From positions 78,450-142,449 of the forward strand of contig NZ_FUYV01000012.1 of assembly GCF_900168165.1 (NCBI RefSeq): a stretch of DNA of 64,000 bases. The letters run 5' to 3'. The stretch is from Alkalitalea saponilacus. Lineage in GTDB: Bacteria > Bacteroidota > Bacteroidia > Bacteroidales > Marinilabiliaceae. Below are positions 8,967 to 19,479 of the stretch, piece by piece. The stretch's first letter is position 1. Each line of letters begins with the position of its first letter. Made by a program: the position numbers and the translations under genes. The notes beneath the pieces were generated by a model, which saw nothing but the letters and a program-made list of their open reading frames with translations, was not told where the DNA came from and searched no databases.

Positions 8967-9005
8967 CCCGAGTACTCGGGAGAACTCGTCCCGAAGCCTC
9001 GGGAC
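8967..9005. repeat. Two adjacent short palindromes of a TCCCGA-N4-TCGGGA family
   Basis: CCCGAGTACTCGGG (8967-8980) is followed 7 nt later by GTCCCGAAGCCTCGGGAC (8988-9005). Related palindromes occur at 30028-30043 and 60177-60194, always intergenic. The 8919-9253 gap otherwise holds A+T-rich sequence and one weak hairpin near 9099-9122; no gene was seen in it. Confidence 0.6.
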
Positions 9006-9253
9006 TCGTTTCATATTAATTGTACTTTAACAGATTTTGGTATTTTGCATACCGGAAAAATCCTCACGATTGGTATGAGCAAATATTTTTTATGACCCCA
9101 AAAGCATTATTTTCTGCTTTTGTTTTAATATTTTTTTGATTTATACTAGATAACTCTTTGACCGTATTAATTTTTTTGAGAATTTTGTGTAACTTGTAAC
9201 ACTGTAATAATAAAATCAAGAATTCAGATAACCCAATATTTATTGAATATAAG

Positions 9254-10171
9254 ATGTTTAGAATTTTATTCTCATTTGTAGTTTTCGTTTTGCTGTTAAG
9301 TAGCTTTTTTTCATGCACTTGCCAGCAACAACGTGACCGATCCGCTGAGGAAGAGGAGATCATCCGCTCAGTAATTGTTGATGAACAATTAATGGAAGAT
9401 TTTGCCAAATCTAAGATGATTTTTTATTCCCTCCCATCTCCTTTGGAAACAGCCATGTTAATAAAACGTGCTGGGGCTGGGTTCGATGTAGATTTATTAA
9501 ACCCTCTTTCAAATATTAACAGGTACAATACCAACCTGAAAATGGCGCTTAATCTGGGCGTATACAGTGCTAATATGAGCTATTCAAGCCTTTTTGATCA
9601 GACTCAGAGCACCTTGAATTATATGAACAACTCCAGGAAACTTGCTGAGAATCTTGGAATTCTGGAAGCCATTGATGAGGAGACCATACGCCGTTTAGAG
9701 GAAAACATGAATAACCGGGAAGTGGTCATGGACATCATTTCCGAGACTTTTATGAACTCAAATGCATATCTCACCGAACAAGACCGTCCGGCAATTGCTG
9801 CCATGGTTCTAGTGGGGGGATGGATTGAAGGTTTATATATTGCAACACAGCTTACTAACGGGTCGCTGGATACAAATCCGGAACTAATCGACAGAATTGT
9901 TTATCAGAAACTTTCCTTAAACACAGTTCTCAACCTTCTGGATTCCTATAAAGAGAATCCAGATATCAGCTACCTGATTGAACGAATGAATGAACTCAGA
10001 GTAATTTATGATGATGTCAAAATCATAACCACTTCCAACGTAGAAGCCGAAACTCATCCTGATAAACGTATGACCATTTTACGTAGCGAAGCCGAAACTT
10101 TTATTTCTAAAGAAACTTTCAGGAAGCTGTTTGAAAAAGTGGCGGAAATACGTAATGAGTTTATTTCGTAG
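9254..10171 (+). CDS. Conserved exported protein, probable lipoprotein, function unknown
   Basis: A 305-residue protein with a hydrophobic N-terminus ending in SSFFSCTC; Cys21 is a plausible lipidation site, giving an envelope location. The mature part is mainly helical and acidic, with FYSLPSPLETAMLIKRAGAGFD and LNPLSNINRYNTNLKMALNLGVY. I recall a family of this type as conserved in Bacteroidota without a function. A second exported protein follows after 55 nt, so they may be co-transcribed. No enzymatic motif was recognised. Confidence 0.75.
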   Translation: MFRILFSFVVFVLLLSSFFSCTCQQQRDRSAEEEEIIRSVIVDEQLMEDFAKSKMIFYSLPSPLETAMLIKRAGAGFDVDLLNPLSNINRYNTNLKMALNLGVYSANMSYSSLFDQTQSTLNYMNNSRKLAENLGILEAIDEETIRRLEENMNNREVVMDIISETFMNSNAYLTEQDRPAIAAMVLVGGWIEGLYIATQLTNGSLDTNPELIDRIVYQKLSLNTVLNLLDSYKENPDISYLIERMNELRVIYDDVKIITTSNVEAETHPDKRMTILRSEAETFISKETFRKLFEKVAEIRNEFIS

Positions 10172-10226
10172 CCGAAAAGTGAAATTCTTGTTATAGTTAG
10201 TTCTATTTATATTCATTTCCTGAAGA

Positions 10227-10682
10227 ATGGTGATTTCGAGATTGATTAGATGTTTGGTTTTGATTGTGGCCTTTTGGTCCGGGGTAGAAGTTACTGCTCA
10301 ATGTATAAGTTTTGCTCGTAATATTGCACGTCCTCAATTAGAGCCTTTTACGCATGATGGTAATTTCAACGCCACATATATGGAAGAAGGCGAAAGTGCA
10401 GAATTATATAAAACTTTTTTTGAAGGAGAAGAATACCGTTTAGTCGTTTCTGCTGTTGAAAGCTTGCCTGAACTGCATATTCAAGTATTGGATGAACATC
10501 GGCATGTGGTTTTTGATAACAAAAACTATGAAAATGCGCAAGTTTGGGATTTTACTGCTGAAACCACCGGAACAATGATTGTTTTTGTTAGAGTTCCGGA
10601 CAGGGGAATGGAAACCATTACAGGAGGCTGCGTGGCTTTGCTCTTTGGCGTTAAAAGCAGCGGTGGTTCACGTCGTAGATAA
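10227..10682 (+). CDS. Small secreted protein, function unknown
   Basis: 151 residues with a cleavable signal peptide (CLVLIVAFWSGVEVTAQ, likely cut after TAQ). The mature part looks like an all-beta domain (EEYRLVVSAVES, ELHIQVLDEHRHVVFD, VWDFTAETTGTMIVFVRV), reminiscent of pre-peptidase/jelly-roll accessory domains. The tail is Gly/Ser/Arg-rich. It may be co-transcribed with the upstream probable lipoprotein. It ends 30 nt from the convergent uvrA. Confidence 0.7.
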   Translation: MVISRLIRCLVLIVAFWSGVEVTAQCISFARNIARPQLEPFTHDGNFNATYMEEGESAELYKTFFEGEEYRLVVSAVESLPELHIQVLDEHRHVVFDNKNYENAQVWDFTAETTGTMIVFVRVPDRGMETITGGCVALLFGVKSSGGSRRR

Positions 10683-10712
10683 TATATTCTGTAATATTTT
10701 TCAGGTCAGATA

Positions 10713-13538
10713 TTAAGCCTTGCCACTTTTGATATAGGGTGCAAGATACTGTCCAGTATAAGAATCCTTTATTTCTGCAATCTTTTCAGGAGTACCTTCA
10801 TAAACCAGATTTCCTCCATCTTTTCCACCTTCAGGTCCCAAATCAATAATGTGATCGGCTGATTTTATCACTTCCATGTTATGTTCAACTACAACAATGG
10901 AATGTCCTTTTTCTATTAAGGCATTAAATGCCTTAATAAGTTTGTTGATGTCGTGAAAATGGAGTCCTGTTGTAGGTTCGTCAAAAATAAACAGGGTGGG
11001 TTCTGTCTTTTCCATCCCAAGAAATGAAGCCAATTTTACCCTCTGACTTTCTCCTCCGCTGAGTGTGCTGGACGATTGCCCCAGTTTTACATAATTAAGG
11101 CCAACATCTGCCAATGATTGCAGCTTGTTAACTATTCGCCTGTCGGTAGCGCTGTTTTGTTTAGAGAAGAATTCGATGGCCTCTTCAATGGTCATCTCCA
11201 AAATTTCATGAACATTCTTACCGTGATAGTGAACATCTAGTACTTCTTGTCTGAATCTTTTCCCATTACAACTTTCACATTTAAGAACCAGATCGGCCAT
11301 AAATTGCATCTCAACTTTTATGGAGCCTTCTCCCTGACACTCCTGACAGCGTCCTCCATCCACATTAAATGAGAAATGAGATGGTTTCATATTTTCCAGC
11401 TTGGCCTGTTTTTGATCGGCCATTATTTTTCTGATGTCATCCCATGCTTTGAGATATGTTGCGGGGTTCGATCTGGATGATTTTCCGATGGGGTTTTGAT
11501 CTATAAATTCCACATCATGAATAGATTGTAAATCACCTCTCAACAAATCAAATGAACCTGTTTTATCTGCTGTTCCTCCTTTAATCTTTTTTAATGATGG
11601 ATAGAGTATTTTCTTTACGAGAGTTGATTTGCCGGAACCACTAACTCCGGTAACCACTGTAAAGATATTAAGAGGAAATTTTACTGTGAGATTATTTAAA
11701 TTATTCTCACGTGCTCCAACTACTTCAATAAATCTGCTCCATTGACGACGACACGTGGGCAGATCAATATTTCTTGTGCCTGTTAGATATTGAGTGGTTA
11801 AACTCTCTTTGGTGGACTCCAATTGTTCAAATGGCCCTTGAAAAACCACTTCGCCGCCATGCTGTCCTGCTCCCGGACCAATATCTATGATTTCATCACA
11901 CGCTCTGATGATGTCCTCATCGTGTTCAACAACAACAACGGTATTCCCAAGCTTTTGGAGATTCTTCAAAACCTCAATCAGCAGATGGGTATCTCTGGAA
12001 TGAAGACCAATGCTTGGTTCATCAAGTATGTATAGCGAGCCGACAAGACTGCTTCCGAGCGATGTGGCAAGATTAATTCGTTGGCTCTCTCCACCACTTA
12101 AAGTGGAGGAGAGTCGATTCAATGTTAGGTATCCGAGGCCCACCTGGTTTAAAAACTGAAGTCTTGAGGTTATCTCCAGTAGTATTCGTCGAGCCACAGC
12201 CCGGTCGTGCTCATTTAGTTTTATTTGATTGAAAAAGTCAGACAACTCAGATACCGGCATCATGACCAGATCGGAAATGCTACGATCATCAACTTTAACC
12301 CAACTTGCTTCCTTTCTCAGACGAGTTCCTCTACATTCAGGACAAACTGTTTTCCCTCGATACCTGGCCAGCATAACCCGGTTTTGTATTTTGTACAGCT
12401 TTTCTTCCAGATGATGGAAGAATTCATCCAATCCGTTAAAGTACCTGTTGCCTGTCCAAAGCAGACGTCTTTCTTCCTGTGACAGTTCAAAATATGGTTT
12501 ATGAACAGGGAAATCAAATTTATGTGCGTTTCTTAACAAAAGCTGCTTCCATTCTCCCATTTTTTCTCCTCTCCAACAGGCAATTGCATCCTCATAAATG
12601 GAAAAATTCTTATTTGGAATTACCAGATCTTCATCTATCCCTATGATGCTTCCAAAACCTTCACATTTTTTACATGCGCCTAAAGGGTTGTTGAATGCAA
12701 ACATGTGTTCAGATGGCTCCTCAAAGATTATCCCATCTGCCTCAAACCTATTGGAGAAGACTGAAGTTTCCTGGGAGTTTTCTGTATAAATGCGAATGAT
12801 GCACTCACCATTCCCTTCATAGAACGCAGTTTGAACTGAATCTGCAATTCTCGATGTATTGTCATCATTGGAACTGTCAGCCATTACCCTGTCAACCAAA
12901 AGATTTATGGCATTACAATCAACTTTGATTTCTGTTTGATTGCTCAGCATTTCCTGAATGGAAACAAAGTTTCCATTGTATTCTATCCGGCTGAAGCCTT
13001 GTTTCAATAGTAAATCTAATTGAGTTTCACAGGAACGTTCTCCGTTTAGGAAAACAGGAGCTAAAATGGCAACTTTTGTTCCGGTAGAGTGATTATTGAT
13101 GTAATTAACCACATCGGATACATGATGGCGTTTTACCTCTTTTCCGCTTACAGGAGAGAATGTACGCCCTACCCGGGCGTATAAAAGTTTTAAATAGTCA
13201 TAAATTTCAGTGGAAGTACCTACTGTGGATCGTGGATTTCTTGTATTTACTTTTTGTTCAATGGCTATTGCAGGTGGAATGCCCTTTATGATATCAGCTT
13301 CAGGTTTATCAATTCTCCCAAGAAACTGTCGGGCATAAGCGCTTAAACTCTCAACGTAACGACGTTGTCCTTCGGCATATAAAGTATCAAAAGCTAAAGA
13401 ACTTTTTCCTGAACCGCTCACCCCGGTAATTACAATGAATCTATTGCGAGGAATATCCAGTGAGATGTTCTTTAGGTTGTGAACCCTGGCTCCTTTAATT
13501 ATTATATGGTTCTGTGCTTTTACTTTTGTTTTGTCCAT
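10713..13538 (-). CDS. uvrA: Excinuclease ABC subunit A
   Basis: The DNA-damage sensor ATPase of nucleotide excision repair, acting with UvrB. The 941 residues carry two ABC modules, with Walker [10 protein letters not shown] and GVSGSGKST, and two LSGGESQR signatures. Both zinc modules are present (CKKCEGFGS ... [15 protein letters not shown] ... CESCNG), as is [18 protein letters not shown]. The frame extends upstream to 13610, but I chose ATG 13538 (MDKTKVKAQ). The exact -7 element at 13557-13564 lies inside that extension, and a purine-rich AGAAAGAAG sits just before this ATG. Confidence 0.95.
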   Translation of the reverse strand: MDKTKVKAQNHIIIKGARVHNLKNISLDIPRNRFIVITGVSGSGKSSLAFDTLYAEGQRRYVESLSAYARQFLGRIDKPEADIIKGIPPAIAIEQKVNTRNPRSTVGTSTEIYDYLKLLYARVGRTFSPVSGKEVKRHHVSDVVNYINNHSTGTKVAILAPVFLNGERSCETQLDLLLKQGFSRIEYNGNFVSIQEMLSNQTEIKVDCNAINLLVDRVMADSSNDDNTSRIADSVQTAFYEGNGECIIRIYTENSQETSVFSNRFEADGIIFEEPSEHMFAFNNPLGACKKCEGFGSIIGIDEDLVIPNKNFSIYEDAIACWRGEKMGEWKQLLLRNAHKFDFPVHKPYFELSQEERRLLWTGNRYFNGLDEFFHHLEEKLYKIQNRVMLARYRGKTVCPECRGTRLRKEASWVKVDDRSISDLVMMPVSELSDFFNQIKLNEHDRAVARRILLEITSRLQFLNQVGLGYLTLNRLSSTLSGGESQRINLATSLGSSLVGSLYILDEPSIGLHSRDTHLLIEVLKNLQKLGNTVVVVEHDEDIIRACDEIIDIGPGAGQHGGEVVFQGPFEQLESTKESLTTQYLTGTRNIDLPTCRRQWSRFIEVVGARENNLNNLTVKFPLNIFTVVTGVSGSGKSTLVKKILYPSLKKIKGGTADKTGSFDLLRGDLQSIHDVEFIDQNPIGKSSRSNPATYLKAWDDIRKIMADQKQAKLENMKPSHFSFNVDGGRCQECQGEGSIKVEMQFMADLVLKCESCNGKRFRQEVLDVHYHGKNVHEILEMTIEEAIEFFSKQNSATDRRIVNKLQSLADVGLNYVKLGQSSSTLSGGESQRVKLASFLGMEKTEPTLFIFDEPTTGLHFHDINKLIKAFNALIEKGHSIVVVEHNMEVIKSADHIIDLGPEGGKDGGNLVYEGTPEKIAEIKDSYTGQYLAPYIKSGKA

Positions 13539-13556
13539 TCTTCTTTCTGTAAAATG

Positions 13557-13564
13557 CAAAGTTA
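13557..13564 (-). promoter_or_regulatory. -7 promoter element of uvrA
   Basis: TAACTTTG on the minus strand, an exact TAnnTTTG. The predicted start is about 12 nt upstream of ATG 13538, which decides the start choice. The rest of the 13539-13927 divergent gap is A+T-rich with no gene seen. Confidence 0.5.
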
Positions 13565-13927
13565 CCAAAAAAGTAGCAGCTTTAATCATCTGGACAATTT
13601 CAATATACATTCAAATTGATATACATTTTTGGTGAAAATAGTTTATGTATTCTAAGTCTTTGAATGATTTTTCAGTCTTAAATTGCAACTTATTCATAAT
13701 TTCTCATGTATAAGAAAGTATAAAATTCATTTTTCAGTTTTAGAACTTTTTTGCAGATGAATGGTTTTTATTGTTAGCGTGTTAAGATTACTGAAAGTAT
13801 TTTAAACATTAAAAAATGTAAATATTGTTTGGATTTATTGACATTTTTTTATTTATTCGTATTCTCAAATTCTTTAAAAACATTTGCCTATAGAGAAATC
13901 TTTACAAGTTAAGTTAAATAATTAGTT

Positions 13928-14521
13928 ATGACAGATTTACTAAAACTGTCGGACGAAGAACTTGTAGAAGGTTTCGTTTCCGGTAAACAGAAATGTTTTG
14001 ATACTCTAGTTGAGCGTCACAAACAAAAGGTATTTTCCTATATATTTTTAATGGTTCGCAATCAGGAATTGGCGGAGGACATTTTTCAGGATGCCTTTCT
14101 CAAAGTACATCGTACTTTGATGAAAGGAAAATATTCTGAATCAGGACGTTTTGCTTCTTGGGTTATGCGAATTTCGCACAACCTGATTATTGATCATTTT
14201 CGTCGGCAAAAGCACTTTCCTATGGTCTATAATGAAGATCACTCAAGAGATATTTTCAATCATACGAAGTTCTCAGAAAGTACAATTGAAGACCGTTTAG
14301 TGCAGGAAGAGGTGCTGAAAGATGTGGCCGAACTGGTGGAATTATTGCCCGATAATCAAAAAGAGGTTGTGAAAATGCGTCATTACATGGGGTTGAGCTT
14401 CAAAGAGATATCAGAGGAAACCAACGTAAGTATTAATACTGCATTGGGACGCATGAGATATGCACTGATAAACCTCAGGAAAATGATGGAAGAGAGAAAT
14501 ATTTCTCTCTCCTACACTTAA
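13928..14521 (+). CDS. RNA polymerase ECF-type sigma factor
   Basis: A 197-residue sigma-70 family protein. Region 2 has ELAEDIFQDAFLKVH and RFASWVMRISHNLIIDHFRRQK. Region 4 has LLPDNQKEVVKMRHYMGLSFKEISEETNVSINTALGRMRYALINLRK. The linker is short, as in group IV sigma factors. No anti-sigma gene is adjacent: what follows is 330 nt of non-coding DNA and a doubtful 62-residue frame. The regulon cannot be read from the sequence. The signature YMGLSFKEISEE plus a long helical C-terminus fits the RpoE-like group. Confidence 0.9.
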   Translation: MTDLLKLSDEELVEGFVSGKQKCFDTLVERHKQKVFSYIFLMVRNQELAEDIFQDAFLKVHRTLMKGKYSESGRFASWVMRISHNLIIDHFRRQKHFPMVYNEDHSRDIFNHTKFSESTIEDRLVQEEVLKDVAELVELLPDNQKEVVKMRHYMGLSFKEISEETNVSINTALGRMRYALINLRKMMEERNISLSYT

Positions 14522-14851
14522 AAAGGTGCAAGAAACAAGTTTCTCGGCTGATCTGTAGCTTTAGGTATGGTCAGCTTCTGGATATATGGTGACTTCAACA
14601 AGACTTTATATTGTTTTAATATATTTGAATACAACCGGTGTATAAAACATTGAATGCTGCCATACATCTAAGTATGCTTTATAATTTTTCGGTATTAATT
14701 GACGATCTTTCGTGTTTAATGCTTCATAATAAGGATGTTATTTTTTGGCGAGATTGATTTTTCATTACAAAACATATTTTTCTTGTATAAAAAATACTAT
14801 AATTCATGCAATGTCGTTTTAGTTTATATGACACTCCTAGATTCACATTGC

Positions 14852-15040
14852 ATGAAAAAGTCCACTGAAATTAACCACCTTGAGTATCTGAATAAAAAAG
14901 GGCGGATATTGCGTAAGCTGATTATGCAGCTTTCTGATGAAGATTTGTTAAGAAAACTGCCTGCTCCCGGGAAGCATATAATTAAACAGCTAAAGATTAA
15001 AACTTCTACAATATCAGCATTCCTTTCAACTCGGAATTAA
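14852..15040 (+). CDS. Possible small protein, unknown
   Basis: A 62-residue frame starting at ATG 14852 (MKKSTEINHLEYLNKKG), lysine-rich and mostly helical (LMQLSDEDLLRKLPAPGKHIIKQLKIKTSTISAFL). The frame is open upstream to 14735, but those residues look non-coding, so the short start is preferred. No clear ribosome site was seen. It ends 7 nt before the convergent glycosyltransferase. The 14522-14851 gap holds nothing else recognised. Confidence 0.35.
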   Translation: MKKSTEINHLEYLNKKGRILRKLIMQLSDEDLLRKLPAPGKHIIKQLKIKTSTISAFLSTRN

Positions 15041-15047
15041 ATCTAAA

Positions 15048-16043
15048 CTACTTGTAAAAGTTTGAACTGAATGCGTGAAACTCTTTTTTTCCAAGAATTT
15101 TTCTAACAATTAAGCCCTCAATAAAACCAAGTCCATATCCAAATGTTTGCGTGTAAGCCGCAGCAACAGCCCAAACGGATGTTCTAATTTCTCCCGTTTC
15201 ATTCATGGCATGTGACATCACAGTAATTGGAACCACCAGAAATAATAGAAGATACCAGGGGGACGCAAAAATAGCCAATATAATAATGAACAGATGCCCC
15301 CCAACAAACAAGGAAGGGATGGTATGTACCGGTTTAAGTGTTCCTTTATGTCTGATTTCAAGATTGATCCTGGCAATTCCTGAATTATAAACCTGCTTGA
15401 AGAAAGATCTGAAATTGTTTCTTCTTTTGTGGAATACAAAAGCTTCCTTAATTAATCGTGTGGAATAACCCTTCTTTAACAGGCGCATACTAAAATCAAG
15501 ATCTTCACCAAAACGCATGTCCGAAAACCCACCCATTGCTTTAAAAACGGATTGTCTTACTCCTAGATTATAGCTTCGTGGATAGAATATGTCAAGTTTT
15601 TCCTTCGCGCCTCTGATGCCTCCTGTGGTTAAAACACTACTCATTGCATAGCCAATGGCTTTTTGTATGGTATTGAAATTGGGGTGCGGTCTGTCAGGCC
15701 CTCCAAAACAGTCAAAATCTTCACTGTCTACATTTTCGTTCACAATTTCAAGATAATTTTCAGGCAAAAGACAATCCGAATCCACAAAAATCAACCATCT
15801 TCCTTTAGCTGATTTTGCGCCAGTATTTCTAGCTGGTCCGGGGCCTTTATTCTCCTGTTTAAGGTAAGTTATTTGAAGTTCATTTGAATATTTATCAATA
15901 ACCAGGTTACAAGGATGTTGAGATCCATCTTCAACAATGACCACTTCGAAATCCCGAAATGTTTGTTTCGAAAGGGTAAACAAAAGCTCTTCAAGCTCTT
16001 CTGATCGATTGTAAACCGGAATAATAAATGAAAATGATGGCAT
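15048..16043 (-). CDS. Family 2 glycosyltransferase with C-terminal membrane segments
   Basis: A 331-residue GT2 (GT-A fold) enzyme. N-terminal FIIPVYNRSEELEELLFTL, then the nucleotide-sugar/metal motif LIFVDSDCLLP and acceptor-side GFSDMRFGEDLDFSMRLLKKGY (the ED motif). Two or three hydrophobic segments near residues 240-310 (LFVGGHLFIIILAIF, WYLLLFLVVPITVM) anchor it to the inner membrane. Such enzymes add sugars to lipid-linked glycans or envelope polymers; the substrate is unknown. It stands alone, with no polysaccharide cluster nearby. Confidence 0.87.
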   Translation of the reverse strand: MPSFSFIIPVYNRSEELEELLFTLSKQTFRDFEVVIVEDGSQHPCNLVIDKYSNELQITYLKQENKGPGPARNTGAKSAKGRWLIFVDSDCLLPENYLEIVNENVDSEDFDCFGGPDRPHPNFNTIQKAIGYAMSSVLTTGGIRGAKEKLDIFYPRSYNLGVRQSVFKAMGGFSDMRFGEDLDFSMRLLKKGYSTRLIKEAFVFHKRRNNFRSFFKQVYNSGIARINLEIRHKGTLKPVHTIPSLFVGGHLFIIILAIFASPWYLLLFLVVPITVMSHAMNETGEIRTSVWAVAAAYTQTFGYGLGFIEGLIVRKILGKKEFHAFSSNFYK

Positions 16044-16376
16044 ATACCGTATTATAATTTATGACAGACAAATATACAAATTATTAAGGTTTTTCTAATT
16101 TGCAGGTGTCATATCATACGCCATATAGTAAATATGGTTGTGCAAATCATTGAAATATATGTAAATATAATTTTGTAATATGTTGAATTAAGTAAATATT
16201 GCCGATGTTTTATATTCATGGATTGCTATAAGAAACCTAATAACTTGTAAATTGACTAAAAATTAAATGGTCATTTTTTCAAGTTTGGAAAAATATTCTC
16301 AAATTTGCGTTTATATTCAAATGCTACTTACCTGAATTGATAATTAATAAACATCAAATAATTTAAAACACCTAAC
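16044..16376. other. Non-coding gap upstream of the phosphofructokinase gene
   Basis: 333 nt of A+T-rich sequence between divergent genes. It contains a near-consensus CAAATTTG at about 16299-16306 that might be a -7 element. No reading frame, RNA gene or strong hairpin was seen. Confidence 0.4.
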
Positions 16377-18026
16377 ATGGTAAAAAGTCCACTACAGATT
16401 GCCAGGGAGAGTTATTTTCCCAAATTACCTGCCTCATTAAAGGGGGCAGTAAAAATAGTTGAAGGAAATAAAACTGAATCGGTTGCTGATCAGGCCGATA
16501 TCAAAAAGATGTTTCCCAACACCTATGGAATGCCTGTCATAACATTTGAATCCGGAAGTGAGTCCAAGGAATATCCTGCCGTAAAAGTTGGAGTTATTCT
16601 ATCTGGAGGCCAAGCTCCGGGAGGTCATAACGTAATCAGTGGTCTTTTTGATGGGCTGCTGAACTGCAACAAAGAGAATAAACTATTTGGATTTTTGGGA
16701 GGTCCAAGCGGGTTGACCGATAACCAGTTTGTTGAATTGACCGCTGAAGTTGTTGATCATTACAGAAATACCGGTGGTTTTGACATCATTGGATCCGGCC
16801 GTACAAAATTGGAAGAGGAAGCGCAGTTTGATAAAGTGATTGAAAACTGCAAGGCTCTTGGCATTAATGCTTTGGTTGTGATTGGAGGAGATGATTCTAA
16901 TACCAATGCCTGCGTATTGGCTGAGTATTTTCTTCAAAAGAAAGCAGGTATTCAGGTAATTGGAGTACCCAAAACGATTGACGGAGATTTAAAAAATGAA
17001 GTTGTGGAAACTTCATTTGGATTTGATACCGCATGTAAAACTTACAGCGAATTGATTGGTAACATCCAACGTGATGCCAACTCTGCAAAGAAGTATTATC
17101 ATTTTATTCGTTTAATGGGACGTTCAGCTTCACACATTTGTCTAGAGTGTGCACTACAAACGCAACCCAATATTACCATTATTTCCGAAGAGGTAGAGGC
17201 AAAAGGCTTAACACTTGACGATATTGTCGATTATATCGCCGATATTGTTGTGAAGCGTGCAGAGAATGGAGACAATTTTGGAACCATCTTGATTCCTGAA
17301 GGAGTGGTGGAATTTGTGCCAGCCATGAAAAAATTAATTTCTGAGTTAAATGACATTCTTGCCAAACACGAAACAGAAGTTAATGTGCTTGATTCCAATA
17401 AAGATCGCAGAGATTTTGTGGCGACCAAATTAACTGAAGAATCAGCAACCGTGTTTACGCATTTACCAAATAGCTTTGCCAATCAATTGATGCTGGACAG
17501 AGATCCTCATGGAAATGTTCAGGTTTCGGCCATTGAAACAGAGAAATTATTGATTGACATGGTAAAAGCCAGACTGAAGAAATTGAAAAAGAGCGGAGAT
17601 TTCTCCGGCAAGTTTGGTGGATTGGGTCATTTCTTTGGTTACGAAGGTCGTTGCGCCACCCCATCAAATTTTGATGCGGATTATTGCTACAGCCTTGGAA
17701 TTACTGCTTCTCTTCTTATTTCTGAAGGAAAAAGCGGATATATGGCATCGGTTAAAAATCTAACTGCACCTGCTGAAGAGTGGATTCCGGGCGGAGCTCC
17801 AATTACCATGATGATGAATATGGAAAAACGCCACGGAGCTATGAAACCTGTTATTCAGAAAGCATTGGTAGTTTTGGACGGTGCTCCGTTTAAGAAACTT
17901 GATGAGAACCGTGAAGATTGGGCAATGGGAACTAAGTATGTTTACCCCGGTCCAATTCAGTATTTCGGACCAAAAGAAGTTTGCGATACAACGACACATA
18001 CGCTTCGTCTTGAGCAAGCTAAATAA
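16377..18026 (+). CDS. Diphosphate--fructose-6-phosphate 1-phosphotransferase (PPi-PFK)
   Basis: Interconverts fructose 6-phosphate and fructose 1,6-bisphosphate using pyrophosphate instead of ATP, making the glycolytic step reversible. The 549-residue length matches the long, plant/spirochaete-like PFP class. [13 protein letters not shown] is the phosphate-binding loop. GGDDS (residues 170-174) has Asp in place of the Gly of ATP-dependent enzymes (GGDGS), the accepted PPi signature. [10 protein letters not shown] holds the catalytic TIDGD, and MGRSASH and the PGG-like late motif are present. It is monocistronic with a strong terminator. Confidence 0.95.
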   Translation: MVKSPLQIARESYFPKLPASLKGAVKIVEGNKTESVADQADIKKMFPNTYGMPVITFESGSESKEYPAVKVGVILSGGQAPGGHNVISGLFDGLLNCNKENKLFGFLGGPSGLTDNQFVELTAEVVDHYRNTGGFDIIGSGRTKLEEEAQFDKVIENCKALGINALVVIGGDDSNTNACVLAEYFLQKKAGIQVIGVPKTIDGDLKNEVVETSFGFDTACKTYSELIGNIQRDANSAKKYYHFIRLMGRSASHICLECALQTQPNITIISEEVEAKGLTLDDIVDYIADIVVKRAENGDNFGTILIPEGVVEFVPAMKKLISELNDILAKHETEVNVLDSNKDRRDFVATKLTEESATVFTHLPNSFANQLMLDRDPHGNVQVSAIETEKLLIDMVKARLKKLKKSGDFSGKFGGLGHFFGYEGRCATPSNFDADYCYSLGITASLLISEGKSGYMASVKNLTAPAEEWIPGGAPITMMMNMEKRHGAMKPVIQKALVVLDGAPFKKLDENREDWAMGTKYVYPGPIQYFGPKEVCDTTTHTLRLEQAK

Positions 18027-18054
18027 GAACTTTTCTTTTGAGAAGCTTACTTAA

Positions 18055-18084
18055 AAGAGAGCCGGGTTTTTACCCGGCTCTCTT
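18055..18084 (+). terminator. Terminator-like hairpin after PPi-PFK
   Basis: A perfect 13-bp stem, AAGAGAGCCGGGT/ACCCGGCTCTCTT with a 4-nt T loop. The distal T-run is short. Confidence 0.75.
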
Positions 18085-18198
18085 GTTAACTTACTAAATA
18101 GAAATTCAATAATCTTATCTGAAACAATTTTAAGGAATAATAATGGTATTTTGACCTCTTATACGATTCGTTCACAGGGTTTAATAACTTTTTTTGTT

Positions 18199-18206
18199 TA
18201 TATTTG
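18199..18206 (+). promoter_or_regulatory. -7 element upstream of the Rrf2 regulator
   Basis: An exact TATATTTG, 36 nt before the ATG. Just downstream, AACCGGTT in a larger imperfect palindrome (near 18225-18238) could be an autoregulatory site. Confidence 0.4.
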
Positions 18207-18241
18207 TTTCTTTAAATATTAAAACCAACCGGTTATAAATT

Positions 18242-18640
18242 ATGGCAAACATTATTGCGTTAACGGAAGCGGCCTCAATCGGACTCCACAGCATGGTAAT
18301 GATTGCTCGTTCGGATGAGATGATGAACGTGGGCAACATTGCAAAACAAATTGACAGTTCAAGGCACCACGTTGCAAAGATTCTGCAACGTTTGGCTAAA
18401 GAGAACTTTATTTCGTCGAACCGAGGACCAACGGGTGGTTTTATTCTTAAGAAGAAGCCGGAGGAGATTTCTTTGCTCAATATTTATGAAGCCATCGAAG
18501 GGCGTTTTGAAGTTCAGAGTTGTCCGGGCGACAAAGAGATCTGTCCTTTTGGGGATTGTCTGATGGGTGATCTTTCTCATCGGCTATCAAACGAAATTAA
18601 GGAGTATCTAGCTTCAAAAACTTTGAAAGATTACTTATAA
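18242..18640 (+). CDS. Rrf2 family transcriptional regulator with cysteine cluster
   Basis: 132 residues. An N-terminal winged helix (MNVGNIAKQIDSSRHHVAKILQRLAKENFISSNRGPTGGFIL) is followed by a dimerisation helix. The cluster CPGDKEICPFGDC has three cysteines, the arrangement that holds an Fe-S cluster in IscR and NsrR, so it may sense NO, oxygen or Fe-S status. The HHVAKILQ recognition helix and RGPTGGF wing are typical of the family. It overlaps the convergent rsmE by 6 nt. Its targets are not visible. Confidence 0.9.
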   Translation: MANIIALTEAASIGLHSMVMIARSDEMMNVGNIAKQIDSSRHHVAKILQRLAKENFISSNRGPTGGFILKKKPEEISLLNIYEAIEGRFEVQSCPGDKEICPFGDCLMGDLSHRLSNEIKEYLASKTLKDYL

Positions 18641-19333
18641 CGAATTTTTTAATGAGATGATATGAACAGCTGCCAAGGCAGCTGTTTCTGTTCTCAGCCG
18701 TTTTTCCCCCAACGAAACCGGTACAAATCCGTTTTTTTCTGCTTCAGCAATTTCTTCAACTGAAAAATCGCCTTCAGGACCAATTAAAATGAGTGCCTGC
18801 CTGTCCTTTCGAGATATCTCAAAAAGATGCGACTCCTTTCCATCCCGACAATGGGCAATAAATTTATCCCCATTCTGATTTTGCCTTACAAAATCAGAAA
18901 ATGGCACCAATGGTTCCAACACCGGCCGCCAGGTGCTCAGCGACTGCTTCATGGCTGCTGTAATAACCTTTTCAAGACGTTCCGGTTTTACAATTTTCCG
19001 CTCCGAATTTTGACACAATAAGGGTGTGATTTTTTGAACTCCTATTTCGGTGGATTTTTCCAGAAACCATTCAAATCGGTCGTTGTTTTTGGTGGGAGCA
19101 ATAGCTATGTGACATCCACCTTGTGGGAGAGGAGTCTCCTCTGTTTCAGAGATTTTAACCCTGCAAAGCTTTGATGCTTCTGTAATAAAACCCGTTATCA
19201 GTTGGCCTTTGCCATCCATAATGCGGATGGAATCGCCTACTGCATGGCGCAAAACTTTAATACAATGTTTGGATTCTTCAGAGTTTAAATAACCGCCATT
19301 GGTTAATATTTCCGGTTCGTAAAACAGATGCAT
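18635..19333 (-). CDS. rsmE: 16S rRNA (uracil-1498-N3)-methyltransferase
   Basis: Methylates U1498 of 16S rRNA. It is a SPOUT-fold enzyme of 232 residues. The N-terminal PUA-like part has HCIKVLRHAVGDSIRIMDGKG. The trefoil-knot region has ILIGPEGDFSVEEIAEAEKNGFVPVSLGEKRLRTETAALAAVHII, the SAM-binding signature of RsmE. KITPLLCQNSE is also characteristic. It is divergent from the amidoligase operon and convergent with the Rrf2 gene. Confidence 0.95.
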   Translation of the reverse strand: MHLFYEPEILTNGGYLNSEESKHCIKVLRHAVGDSIRIMDGKGQLITGFITEASKLCRVKISETEETPLPQGGCHIAIAPTKNNDRFEWFLEKSTEIGVQKITPLLCQNSERKIVKPERLEKVITAAMKQSLSTWRPVLEPLVPFSDFVRQNQNGDKFIAHCRDGKESHLFEISRKDRQALILIGPEGDFSVEEIAEAEKNGFVPVSLGEKRLRTETAALAAVHIISLKNSL

Positions 19334-19343
19334 TTTTTTCTTT

Positions 19344-19351
19344 CAAAAATA
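19344..19351 (-). promoter_or_regulatory. -7 element of rsmE
   Basis: TATTTTTG on the minus strand, 10 nt from the ATG, would give an almost leaderless transcript. Confidence 0.3.
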
Positions 19352-19425
19352 GTATAAATTTTACGTATTTAATTTTTACCAATGCAGTTGTTTTATTAAA
19401 AAAAATACGTTCATTTGATGGATAA

Positions 19426-19433
19426 TATATTTG
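19426..19433 (+). promoter_or_regulatory. -7 element of the C39/ATP-grasp operon
   Basis: An exact TATATTTG, about 40 nt before the first ATG of the operon. The -33 is weak. Confidence 0.4.
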
Positions 19434-19479
19434 TAGTTTCAGGAATTGTATCGCATTGTAAATTAGTACTGTAAGCCTG

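Noticed and set aside
9099..9132. Possible small RNA or terminator (CAAAAGCA/TGCTTTTG followed by A/T-rich sequence)
   Set aside because: No matching promoter could be found upstream, since the nearest candidate lacks the TAnnTTTG spacing; the stem is only 8 bp.
13539..13610. N-terminal extension of uvrA to 13610
   Set aside because: The -7 element lies inside it and the residues do not resemble UvrA; the internal ATG is preferred.
16377..18026. ATP-dependent phosphofructokinase
   Set aside because: The GGDDS motif and the long length indicate the pyrophosphate-dependent class.
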